A program made the translations under genes and the position numbers. 20,297 bases of DNA from Pseudomonadota bacterium (lineage in GTDB: Bacteria; Pseudomonadota; Alphaproteobacteria; Reyranellales; Reyranellaceae), in the NCBI GenBank assembly GCA_023436825.1, contig JAEZHS010000589.1:1-20297 (forward strand), given 5' to 3'. The notes under the pieces were generated by a model. The model made no database searches and was not told the DNA's origin. It was given only the letters and a program-made list of their open reading frames with translations. Numbering within the stretch: the stretch's first letter is position 1; each line of letters starts with the position of its first letter. This document shows positions 1-7,379 of the stretch, in pieces.

Positions 1-2616
1 ACCTGTCCTTACTGCGGTGTCGGCTGCGGCTTGAAGATCACGCCGGACGGGCGCGGGGGCGCCGATGTCGTGGGCGATCCCGAGCATCCGGCCAATCGCG
101 GGCGCATCTGCTCGAAGGGAGCGGCATTGGGCGAGACGCTGTCGCTCGAGGATCGGCTGCTTCATCCGGAGGTCGATGGCCGGCGCGTGTCGTGGGGCAC
201 GGCGCTCGATACAGTGGCCGACGGTTTCCGTGAGATCGTCACGCGCCACGGCCCCAACGCCGTCGCCTTCTATGTCTCCGGCCAGCTCCTGACCGAGGAC
301 TATTATGCCGCCAACAAGCTCATCAAGGGCTTCATCGGTACGGCTAACATCGACACCAACTCGCGGCTCTGCATGGCCTCGTCGGTGGCGGGCCACAAGC
401 GCGCCTTCGGCAGCGACACCGTGCCCGGCCTCTACGAGGATTTCGAGCTGGCCGACCTCGTCGTGCTGGTCGGCAGCAATCTCGCCTGGTGCCATCCCGT
501 GCTGTTCCAGCGCCTGGAAGCAGCCAAGCGCGCGCGGCCGGCGATGCGCATCGTCGTCGTCGATCCGCGCCGCACCGAGACCTGTGATATCGCCGACCTG
601 CATCTGGGCCTGCGGCCGGGCAGCGACGTCGCCCTGTTCAATGCGCTGCTGGCCGAGCTGCAGTGTCGCGGCGCCACCGCGCGCCGTTTCGTCGACAAGC
701 ATACGGCCGGCATTGAAGACGCGCTGATCGCCGCCCGCGCCAGCGACGTCGGCCAGTGCGACCTCTCCAAGGCTGACCTGGAAACTTTCTTCGACTGGTT
801 CGCCAGGACCGAGAAGACGGTCACGCTCTATTCCCAGGGCGTGAACCAGTCGAGCGCCGGCGTCGACAAGGTCAATGCGCTGATCAACTGCCATCTCCTG
901 ACCGGGCGCATCGGCCAGCCGGGCATGGGCCCGTTCTCGATCACCGGCCAGCCCAACGCCATGGGTGGCCGTGAGGTGGGAGCGCTCTCAAACACGCTGG
1001 CCGCGCATATGGACTTCGCGCTGGAGGATGTCGGCCGCGTCGGACGCTTCTGGAACACCAACCGCGTCCCGCGCAAGGCCGGCCTGAAAGCTGTCGAGCT
1101 GTTCGAGGCAGTGCGTATGGGCCGCGTCAAGGCGGTGTGGATCATGGCGACCAACCCTGTCGCCAGCCTGCCGAATGCCGACGCCGTGCGGACTGCGCTC
1201 GCCGCCTGCGAGCTTTCCGTCGTCTCCGAAGCGATTCGCGCCAGCGACACTGTCGATGCCTGCCGTGTCCGCTTGCCCGCGCTCGCCTGGGCGGAGAAGA
1301 ACGGCACCGTCACCAATTCTGAGCGTCGCATCTCGCGCCAGCGTCCGTTCCTGCCGCCGCCCGGCGAGGCGCGGCAAGACTGGTGGATCATCGCCGAGGT
1401 CGCGCGCCGCCTGGGCCACGGCGAGGAATTCGCCTGGAAGGATGCCGCCGACATCTTCCGCGAGCATGCCAGGCTCTCCGCCTTCGAGAACGACGGCGAG
1501 CGCGACTTCGATATCGGCGCTTATACCGACATCGATGACAGCGCATACGAGGCACTGAAACCCTTCGTCTGGCCGGCGCGCAGGAATATGCCCGCGACCA
1601 GTAGCCGCTTCTTCGCCGACGGTGGCTTCTTCCATTCCGATGGTCGCGCCCGCTTCATCGCCACGGGCGCCCGCGAACCCGTCCATGCACCGAGCAGCGA
1701 CTGGCCGTTGCGGCTCAACACCGGCCGCGTGCGCGACCAGTGGCACACCATGACGCGTACGGCGAAGTCGCCGCGGCTCGCCGGCCATCGTCCCGAGCCG
1801 ACCATCGAGCTCAATGCCATCGATGCCGCACGGCGCGGGTTACAGGACGGTGACATTGCCGAGGTGACGAGCAGGTGGGGCCGCGCTGCGCTGCGTGTGC
1901 GCCTGTCGGCGGCGCTGCGCCAGGGCGAGGCCTTCGCTGCCATGCACTGGACCGCTCGGCTTTCGCGCGCCGGCCGCATCAACGCGGCCGTCAATCCCGC
2001 GGTCGATCCCATTTCCGGCCAGCCCGAGCTAAAGCACACGCCTGTCGAGGTCCGCCGCCTCGCCGTCCAATGGCATGGCACGATTCTCGCTCGCAGGCCG
2101 ATCATGCTGCCCGAGGTCACCTATTGGGCGCGTATCAGGGGCGCCGGATATCACGCTTGGCTGCTGGCGGGCGAGCAGCCTTTGGCCGTTGCGCGCCGCG
2201 CGCTGTCGGCGGCGATGCGCACCGCCAACCCCGGTCCCTTGTTTGAAGGCAGGGGGCTCGGTGGAGAGGAAGGCCTGGGCGCCGTCATCAGCGACGGCCG
2301 GCTGGAAGCGGTCATGAGCATCGGCAAGGCGCACGACGAGGTGGTACGCGATCGCCTGGCTCCGTTCATGGCGCTGGCCCAGCTCGACAGCGAGCAGTGT
2401 CGCCTCCTCCTGCGCGGTGGCGAAGCGGCTGATCGCGGCGGCGAGATCTGCGCCTGCCTCGGTGTCTCCTGCGCCTCGGTGCAGACGGCGATCGCCAATG
2501 GCGCCATGACGCTCGATGCCGTCGGCGCCGTCACCAAGGCCGGGACGAGCTGCGGTTCCTGCCGGCCCGAGATCCGCGCCCTGCTGCGCGCGGCACGGCC
2601 AAGGCAGGCGGCGTGA
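1..2616 (+). CDS. nasA: Assimilatory nitrate reductase large subunit, 5'-truncated by the window edge
   Basis: This is the cytoplasmic molybdopterin enzyme that reduces nitrate to nitrite in nitrogen assimilation. The reading frame is open from base 1 and begins inside the N-terminal [4Fe-4S] motif: CPYCGVGC at visible residues 2-9, with the fourth cysteine in GRICSKG at residue 37. Probably only about ten residues are missing. The TTG at 31 falls after the cluster motif, so it is not the true start. The molybdopterin oxidoreductase body follows. A dinucleotide-binding domain with TGRVRDQWHTMTRT is encoded near 1721-1762. The C-terminus carries a BFD-like [2Fe-2S] domain with a CxC (CAC) and a CGSC pair, encoded at about 2450-2565, as in NasA forms that take electrons from a partner reductase. 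The visible part is 871 residues, close to full NasA length. cysG starts 10 nt after the stop. Family identity is very secure; the electron donor is not visible. Confidence 0.95.
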   Translation, partial: TCPYCGVGCGLKITPDGRGGADVVGDPEHPANRGRICSKGAALGETLSLEDRLLHPEVDGRRVSWGTALDTVADGFREIVTRHGPNAVAFYVSGQLLTEDYYAANKLIKGFIGTANIDTNSRLCMASSVAGHKRAFGSDTVPGLYEDFELADLVVLVGSNLAWCHPVLFQRLEAAKRARPAMRIVVVDPRRTETCDIADLHLGLRPGSDVALFNALLAELQCRGATARRFVDKHTAGIEDALIAARASDVGQCDLSKADLETFFDWFARTEKTVTLYSQGVNQSSAGVDKVNALINCHLLTGRIGQPGMGPFSITGQPNAMGGREVGALSNTLAAHMDFALEDVGRVGRFWNTNRVPRKAGLKAVELFEAVRMGRVKAVWIMATNPVASLPNADAVRTALAACELSVVSEAIRASDTVDACRVRLPALAWAEKNGTVTNSERRISRQRPFLPPPGEARQDWWIIAEVARRLGHGEEFAWKDAADIFREHARLSAFENDGERDFDIGAYTDIDDSAYEALKPFVWPARRNMPATSSRFFADGGFFHSDGRARFIATGAREPVHAPSSDWPLRLNTGRVRDQWHTMTRTAKSPRLAGHRPEPTIELNAIDAARRGLQDGDIAEVTSRWGRAALRVRLSAALRQGEAFAAMHWTARLSRAGRINAAVNPAVDPISGQPELKHTPVEVRRLAVQWHGTILARRPIMLPEVTYWARIRGAGYHAWLLAGEQPLAVARRALSAAMRTANPGPLFEGRGLGGEEGLGAVISDGRLEAVMSIGKAHDEVVRDRLAPFMALAQLDSEQCRLLLRGGEAADRGGEICACLGVSCASVQTAIANGAMTLDAVGAVTKAGTSCGSCRPEIRALLRAARPRQAA

Positions 2617-2626
2617 CGGTGCATTG

Positions 2627-4033
2627 ATGCAGACCTTTCCCATTTTTCTCTCATTGCAGGACCGGCAAGTGCTCGTGGTCGGCGGCGGCGAGCCCGCGGC
2701 ACGCAAGGTCGAATTGCTGCTGTCCGCCGGTGCGCGCATCACCCTGATCGCCGGTACGGTTGTGGGCGAGATCGCCCAGCTGATCGCCGAGGCGCGCATC
2801 TCGTGGGCCGGCCGCGCCTTCGACGACGCCGACCTTTCGGGCATGGCGCTGGTCGTCGTGGCAACTGACGACGAGGCGCTGGCGGCGCGCGTATCGCACG
2901 CCGCTCAGCAGCGCAGCCTTCCGGTGAACGTCGTCGACCGGCCGCTTCTCTCCAGCTTCATCATGCCGGCGATCGTCGATCGTGCGCCCGTCACCATCGC
3001 CATCTCGACCGGCGGCACGGCGCCGGCGTTGGCGCGGCGCATTCGCGCCGAGATCGAACGCGCCCTGCCGGCGGCGATCGGCCGGCTGGCGCGCTTCGCC
3101 GAGATCTTCCGAGTGCAAGTGCGGCGCACGATCGAGAGCTCCCGCGATCGCCGCCGTTTCTGGGATCGCGTCTTCGCCGGCCGGATCGGCGAGCTGGCGC
3201 TGGCCGGCGACGAGATCGCCGCCCGCCGCGAACTGATCCGGCTGCTCGATTCGACGCGCAGCGAGAACCCGCCGGCCGGCATGGTGCATCTGGTCGGCGC
3301 CGGTCCCGGCGATCCCGACCTTCTCACCATGAAGGCGCATCGCCTGCTGCAGCGCGCCGACGTCGTCGTCTACGACCGGCTGGTCTCGCCGGAGGTCCTG
3401 GCCATGGCGCGGCGCGATGCCGAGCGCATCTTCGTCGGCAAGCGGCGCGGCGCGCACCGGCAGACTCAATCGGAGATCAACCAGCGCCTGGTGTCGCTGG
3501 CGCGCGCCGGCAATAGCGTGGTGCGGCTGAAGGGCGGCGATCCGCTGGTGTTCGGCCGCGGCGGCGAGGAGATCGAGGCGCTGGTGCGCGCCGGCATCGT
3601 CGTCGAGGTCGTGCCCGGCATCACCGCGGCGCTGGGCTGTGCGGCATCCGCCGCGATCCCGCTCACCCATCGCGATCATGCCCAGGCCTGCATCTTCGTC
3701 ACCGGCCAGCTCGAGGACGGCACCGTCGCGCTCGATTGGCCGATGCTGGCGCGGCCACGCCAGACCGTCGTCGTCTACATGGGCGCCGAAACCCTGCCGA
3801 TCATTGCCGCGCGCCTGATGGAGCACGGCTTGCCGTCGTCGACAGCCGTCGCGCTGATCGAGAACGGCACGACCAATCAGGAGCGGCGAATCGTCGGCAC
3901 GCTCGCCACGATCGAGCAGCAGGCAAGGCATGCGGACCTCGATGGGCCGACGCTCTGCATGATCGGCGACGTCATCGAGCTTGCGTTGGCGCGAGACGTT
4001 GAATTTCGTTCCGATGCGCGGACGATGGCATAG
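2627..4033 (+). CDS. cysG: Siroheme synthase (trifunctional CysG)
   Basis: The enzyme converts uroporphyrinogen III to siroheme, the cofactor of assimilatory nitrite and sulfite reductases. It has 468 residues, close to the E. coli enzyme (457). Residues 1-215 form the precorrin-2 dehydrogenase/ferrochelatase half, with the NAD-binding loop VVGGGEPAARK (17-27), the catalytic-type aspartate in NVVDRP (D104), and STGGTAPALAR (127-137). Residues 219-460 form the SAM-dependent uroporphyrinogen III methyltransferase half, with HLVGAGPGDPDLLT (221-234), GGDPLVFGRGGEE (303-315) and VVPGITAA (328-335). The ATG at 2627 was chosen because the protein then begins MQTFPIFLSL, as in the family. A longer in-frame extension back to 2516 would overlap nasA by 101 nt with no family support. 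The 10-nt gap from nasA implies one nitrate assimilation operon in which CysG supplies nitrite reductase. Confidence 0.95.
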   Translation: MQTFPIFLSLQDRQVLVVGGGEPAARKVELLLSAGARITLIAGTVVGEIAQLIAEARISWAGRAFDDADLSGMALVVVATDDEALAARVSHAAQQRSLPVNVVDRPLLSSFIMPAIVDRAPVTIAISTGGTAPALARRIRAEIERALPAAIGRLARFAEIFRVQVRRTIESSRDRRRFWDRVFAGRIGELALAGDEIAARRELIRLLDSTRSENPPAGMVHLVGAGPGDPDLLTMKAHRLLQRADVVVYDRLVSPEVLAMARRDAERIFVGKRRGAHRQTQSEINQRLVSLARAGNSVVRLKGGDPLVFGRGGEEIEALVRAGIVVEVVPGITAALGCAASAAIPLTHRDHAQACIFVTGQLEDGTVALDWPMLARPRQTVVVYMGAETLPIIAARLMEHGLPSSTAVALIENGTTNQERRIVGTLATIEQQARHADLDGPTLCMIGDVIELALARDVEFRSDARTMA

Positions 4034-4247
4034 AGGCGCTTGTCCTCGGCCGCCGGGAATTGTGGCAAATATCAGGCAAACCCCGCCGGAATTGACCAGT
4101 CATTCTTGCGGGAAATGCCTAATTCCTATTGGGAATCTGAGTGATCGGGGAGTTTTTTCACCCGAGAAAGTGATTTTAGTTTTGTGTCGCGAATCGGTCT
4201 CTGATAAGGGGGAAGCGTGACAAAAATGCAACATCGGGGACCGGGAG

Positions 4248-4976
4248 ATGCGCAGATTCGTCGTTGGCCTGACTGTCGCGCTGGCCTTTGCCGGCCCGAG
4301 CTTCGCCCAATCAAGCACGACAGGCACGGCGACGCCTAAAGTCGTCCGCGGCTCGAGCGCCAAGCATGACGCCAAGAAGACGCCTGTCGCGGCCAATCAG
4401 CCGAATGTGGTCCGGCCGCCGGCCGGTCAGGCGCAGCAGCACCGGGCGACCAAGCCCGAGACCCTGCGCGGCTCGCGCTATGGCGGTTTCGCGCCCGTGC
4501 CGTCCGGTCCGCCGCCGGAGCTCGACACCACGAGCCCGCGTACACTCAACCTGGTCAACTTCAACACCCAGGAAGTGCTGACCGTCACCTATTGGTCGAA
4601 CGGCGCCTACAATCGCCAGGCGCTCGACCAGCTCAACCAGTTCCTGCGTGACTCTCGCGACAATGCGCAGACGGAGATGGATCCGCTGCTGTTCGACGTG
4701 CTGTGGCACACCGCGCGCATCGTGGGCTACGGCGGCTCGATCGAGGTGCTGTCGGCCTATCGCTCGCCCACTTCCAACGCGTGGCTGGCCAGCGTCAGCC
4801 GCGGCGTGGCGCGCGACAGCCAGCACATGAACGGCAACGCCATGGACATCCGCTTCCCCGGCGTGCCGGTGTTCCAGATCCGTCAGGCCGCCTACTCGCT
4901 CAACATGGGCGGCGTCGGCTTTTATCCGCGCTCGGGCTTCGTCCACCTCGACACCGGTCCCGTCCGGTACTGGTAA
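4248..4976 (+). CDS. Secreted DUF882/M15-type peptidase (YcbK/MepK-like murein endopeptidase)
   Basis: The 242-residue protein begins with a signal peptide ([20 protein letters not shown], likely cut after A20). A Ser/Thr/Pro/Lys-rich linker (21-95) follows, then a DUF882 domain of the peptidase M15 fold (about 98-242). Likely zinc ligands are visible: H193 and D200 in [13 protein letters not shown] and H233 in FVHLDTG. The family hallmark SAYRSP is at 169-174. E. coli YcbK (MepK) is a DD-endopeptidase that cleaves peptidoglycan cross-links in the periplasm, so a cell-wall role is inferred from family. The protein ends in RYW, right at the domain end. The 214 nt upstream are AT-richer than the surroundings and probably hold the promoter, but no convincing boxes were seen. 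The stop lies 4 nt before the macro-domain gene, so the two are likely co-transcribed. Confidence 0.87.
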   Translation: MRRFVVGLTVALAFAGPSFAQSSTTGTATPKVVRGSSAKHDAKKTPVAANQPNVVRPPAGQAQQHRATKPETLRGSRYGGFAPVPSGPPPELDTTSPRTLNLVNFNTQEVLTVTYWSNGAYNRQALDQLNQFLRDSRDNAQTEMDPLLFDVLWHTARIVGYGGSIEVLSAYRSPTSNAWLASVSRGVARDSQHMNGNAMDIRFPGVPVFQIRQAAYSLNMGGVGFYPRSGFVHLDTGPVRYW

Positions 4977-4980
4977 GGTC

Positions 4981-5496
4981 ATGGCGAGCATCGACATCGT
5001 CGAAGGCGACATCACGCGCCTCGCCGTCGATGCCATCGTCAATGCCGCCAACGAAAGCCTTTTGGGCGGCGGCGGCGTCGACGGCGCCATCCATCGCGCC
5101 GCCGGACCCGAGCTTCTCGCCGAATGCCGCACGCTTAGCGGCTGTCCGACGGGCGAAGCGAAGATCACCAAGGGGTACCGGCTGAAGGCGCGCCACGTGA
5201 TCCATACCGTAGGCCCGATCTGGCGTGGCGGCAGGGCCGGCGAGCCCGAGCTTCTGGCGCGCTGCTATCGCAACAGCCTGGCGCTGGCCGAGCAGCACCA
5301 TCTGAAGAGCATCGCCTTCCCGGCAATCTCCACCGGCGTCTACGGCTATCCCAAGGAACCCGCAACGCAAATTGCCGTGCGCGAGGTAAAGGCGCACCAG
5401 GGCGGCGTCGAGCGCGTGATCTTCTGCTGCTTCGGCGCCGACATGGCGGCGCTGTACCGGGAGATCAGCGGAGCGCGGACCTCCGGGCCCGCATGA
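4981..5496 (+). CDS. Macro domain protein, O-acetyl-ADP-ribose deacetylase type (YmdB-like)
   Basis: This is a single-domain macro protein of 171 residues that binds ADP-ribose and, in the MacroD/YmdB class, hydrolyses O-acetyl-ADP-ribose or removes mono-ADP-ribose from proteins. The MacroD-type ligand loops are intact: [23 protein letters not shown] (residues 20-42, with N24 and D34 in catalytic-type positions), CPTGEAKIT (55-63), VIHTVGPIW (73-81) and the phosphate-binding loop [13 protein letters not shown] (116-128). There is no signal peptide, so it acts in the cytoplasm. Its ATG is 4 nt after the stop of the DUF882 peptidase gene and shares its promoter region. The TGA at 5494-5496 lies 1 nt from the stop of the convergent DUF924 gene, leaving no room for a separate terminator. 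Confidence 0.93.
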   Translation: MASIDIVEGDITRLAVDAIVNAANESLLGGGGVDGAIHRAAGPELLAECRTLSGCPTGEAKITKGYRLKARHVIHTVGPIWRGGRAGEPELLARCYRNSLALAEQHHLKSIAFPAISTGVYGYPKEPATQIAVREVKAHQGGVERVIFCCFGADMAALYREISGARTSGPA

Positions 5497-5497
5497 G

Positions 5498-6070
5498 TCA
5501 CTGGCCGAACCGGTCAGCGGTCTTGAGATACTCCATTTCCTCGTCCGTGCAGGTCCGCCCCAGCACGTCGTTGCGATGGGGGAAGCGGCCGAAGCGGGCG
5601 ACGATGTCGCGATGGGCGACCGCGTACCTCGTCATGTCGGGATCGTTGAACGGCGCGAAGAGCGCACAGCACATCTCCTGGTCCCCCAGCGATTCGCTGT
5701 GCTGGAAGGGCATGTAGAAGAACGGCCGCATCGTCGTGTTGAAGGCGGCCGGATAGAATCGCGCCAGGGCGAGCCGTGCCGTCTCCAGCGCCTTGGGATC
5801 GCCGGCAAACGCATGCGCCGAGCGGCGGTGCATATTGCGCGCGAACTGGTCGCACAGAAGGATCAGCGCCAGCGCCCCGTCGGGCGACTGCCGCCAGTGA
5901 TCCAGGCTGCCGTGGACCGCCCGTTCGAAGGCCGCTGAAAAGCGCTCGCGGATCTCGGCGTCGAACTCGGGCGGGCCGCCCCACCAGATGTCGCGCGGCT
6001 TGCCATGGTCGGGGTGGTCGAGCGGCAGGAACCAGAAATCGAGAACATCGCGGGTGGTCGCTGCGCTCAT
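5498..6070 (-). CDS. DUF924 family protein
   Basis: The 190-residue cytoplasmic protein spans the whole DUF924 family, whose function is unknown. Conserved stretches are VLDFWFLP (9-16), ILLCDQFARNMHRRSAHAFAGDP (70-92), MRPFFYMPFQHSE (114-126) and the C-terminal signature HRDIVARFGRFPHRNDVLGR (153-172). The family is helical and TPR-like. The ATG complement at 6068-6070 was chosen because family homology starts there. The same frame stays open far upstream, but that stretch lies inside the M20 peptidase gene and is a shadow. The start codon overlaps the stop of the M20 gene by 4 nt (ATGA), which implies translational coupling. I see nothing that assigns a reaction. Confidence 0.9.
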   Translation of the reverse strand: MSAATTRDVLDFWFLPLDHPDHGKPRDIWWGGPPEFDAEIRERFSAAFERAVHGSLDHWRQSPDGALALILLCDQFARNMHRRSAHAFAGDPKALETARLALARFYPAAFNTTMRPFFYMPFQHSESLGDQEMCCALFAPFNDPDMTRYAVAHRDIVARFGRFPHRNDVLGRTCTDEEMEYLKTADRFGQ

Positions 6071-7203
6071 CGGCCTTCCTCGCCCAGCCCGGCCAGAAGT
6101 CCGGCGAACAGGCGCGCGCGCGGCGCCAACTCCGAGATCGACACATGCTCCTCCAGCGTATGAACACCCGCACCGACCGCACCCAGCCCGTCGAGCGTGG
6201 GGATGCCCAGCGCGCCGGTGAAGTTGCCGTCGCTGCCGCCGCCGAAGGTGCCGTGCTCCAAGGTGATGCCGGCCTCGCGGGCTGTCGCGGCGGCATGGGC
6301 GAATAGCCGCATCGTGCCCTCCGACGGCTCGAACAACGGACGCTCCGGCCCTCTTTCGACTTCGAGCGTCACGCCCTCGATCGGCGAGGCGAGGGCTGCC
6401 ATGAACGCATGGACGAACGCCAGGTTCTCGCGCGACGACGCCACGCACAGCACCTCGGCGGTGCACTCGGTCGGGATCACGTTCACGAACAGGCCGCCCT
6501 TGATCACGCCGACGCTGAAGGAGACCAGCCGTTCCATGTCTGTGCCGCTTTCGATCGTCTCGACCAGGCGCGCCATCGCGCGGATGGCGCTGCGACCCGC
6601 GCGATTGTCGGCGCCGGCATGCGCCGCCCGGCCGCGCGTGGTGATGCGGTAGCGCGCGAAGGCATGACGCCCCGTGATCACCTTGCCCTGGCGCGCGGGC
6701 TCGGGCACCAGCACGCAGCGATGCCGGCGCGCTTCTTCCTCGATCAGCGCGCGCGTGCCCGGGCTGCCGATCTCCTCGTCGGGGATCATCAGGAAGGTGA
6801 CGGGGAGCGGCGTGTCGCCGCTCTCGGCGCGCAGCCGTCGCAGCGCATGCAGCGCCAGGCAAATGCCGCCTTTCATGTCGAGCACGCCCGGGCCGTAGAG
6901 CCGGTCTTCTTCGATGCGCAGCTTCAGCCCGTCCTCGATCGTGCCGAGCGGATGGACCGTGTCGAGGTGGCCGAGCACCAAAATGCCCGGGCCCTTGCTC
7001 CGGCCGGCAAAACGCGCACGCATCACCGGTGCGCCCGAAGTGGCCGACATGCGCTCGATAGTGGCGCCGGCCGCCCGGAAATCCGTTTCGGCCAGGTCGA
7101 ACATGCGCGCCACGGCCTCGGGCGTCACCGACGGGCTCTCGACGGCGGCCCAGCGCATGATGTCCTCGACGATCTCGCGGCTCGAGAAGCTGTTGGAATC
7201 CAT
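6067..7203 (-). CDS. M20 family metallopeptidase (glutamate carboxypeptidase/CPG2-like)
   Basis: This 378-residue, two-zinc exopeptidase or amidohydrolase is of the M20/ArgE/CPG2 type. Metal ligands and catalytic residues are in place: H79 and D81 in GHLDTVH, bridging D109 in GVLDMKGG, the catalytic pair E143/E144 in PDEEIGS, E168 in VPEPA, and a late histidine in GAGVHTLEEHVSI. The order and spacing fit carboxypeptidase G2, where the glutamate after VP ligates the second zinc. A dimerisation domain sits between about 178 and 290 (GRAAHAGADNRAGRSAI). No signal peptide is evident, so the enzyme appears cytoplasmic. The exact substrate (C-terminal glutamate conjugates, N-acyl amino acids or a dipeptide) cannot be told. 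The start is preceded by a good AGGA/GAGG ribosome site, and just beyond that by a perfect inverted repeat (7218-7251). The downstream DUF924 gene is coupled by ATGA overlap. Confidence 0.88.
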   Translation of the reverse strand: MDSNSFSSREIVEDIMRWAAVESPSVTPEAVARMFDLAETDFRAAGATIERMSATSGAPVMRARFAGRSKGPGILVLGHLDTVHPLGTIEDGLKLRIEEDRLYGPGVLDMKGGICLALHALRRLRAESGDTPLPVTFLMIPDEEIGSPGTRALIEEEARRHRCVLVPEPARQGKVITGRHAFARYRITTRGRAAHAGADNRAGRSAIRAMARLVETIESGTDMERLVSFSVGVIKGGLFVNVIPTECTAEVLCVASSRENLAFVHAFMAALASPIEGVTLEVERGPERPLFEPSEGTMRLFAHAAATAREAGITLEHGTFGGGSDGNFTGALGIPTLDGLGAVGAGVHTLEEHVSISELAPRARLFAGLLAGLGEEGR

Positions 7204-7217
7204 CGCCTCATCCTAAA

Positions 7218-7251
7218 GCACAATTCGTCCAGTCAGCTGGACGAATTGTGC
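7218..7251. promoter_or_regulatory. Perfect 15-bp inverted repeat in the divergent promoter region
   Basis: GCACAATTCGTCCAG and its exact reverse complement are separated by the 4 bases TCAG. The element lies between the divergently transcribed M20 peptidase and sulfatase genes, 14 nt upstream of the peptidase ATG. It is not followed by a T-run on either strand, so it is unlikely to be a simple terminator. It could be a dimeric regulator operator (the GTCCAG/CTGGAC half sites have a GntR-like look, which is a guess) or, if transcribed, a hairpin next to the peptidase ribosome site. Confidence 0.65.
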
Positions 7252-7362
7252 CCTGCTGAAACCCAGCATCCCCGGTGCGCGCGAATCCGCTCCCATCGAG
7301 CTGCGCGCGGTTCCATGTGAGTGGATTCCGCTCTAGCGATGCGGGCATAGTGGCGGCAAACG

Positions 7363-7369
7363 AAGGGGA
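7363..7369 (+). promoter_or_regulatory. Ribosome binding site deciding the GTG start of the sulfatase gene
   Basis: AAGGGGA sits 10 nt before the GTG at 7380. No comparable purine run precedes the alternative in-frame starts at 7350 (GTG) or 7275 (ATG), and the family N-terminus begins at the GTG. Confidence 0.55.
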
Positions 7370-7379
7370 ACGAATCAAC

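Noticed and set aside
2516..2626. N-terminal extension of CysG from an upstream ATG
   Set aside because: It would overlap the nasA BFD domain, and the family N-terminus matches the ATG at 2627.
4034..4247. Promoter or hairpin in the AT-richer gap before the DUF882 gene
   Set aside because: TTGACC (4092) and TTGTGT (4182) lack a good -10 at proper distance. The ATTCC/GGAAT hairpin has only 5 bp and no T-run, so neither is strong enough to list. The 79-residue frame at 3981-4220 overlaps cysG and has no signature.
5498..6862. Extension of the DUF924 frame to 454 residues
   Set aside because: The extra N-terminal part is Arg/His/Gly-rich and lies inside the M20 peptidase gene in another frame. 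DUF924 homology starts at the ATG at 6070.
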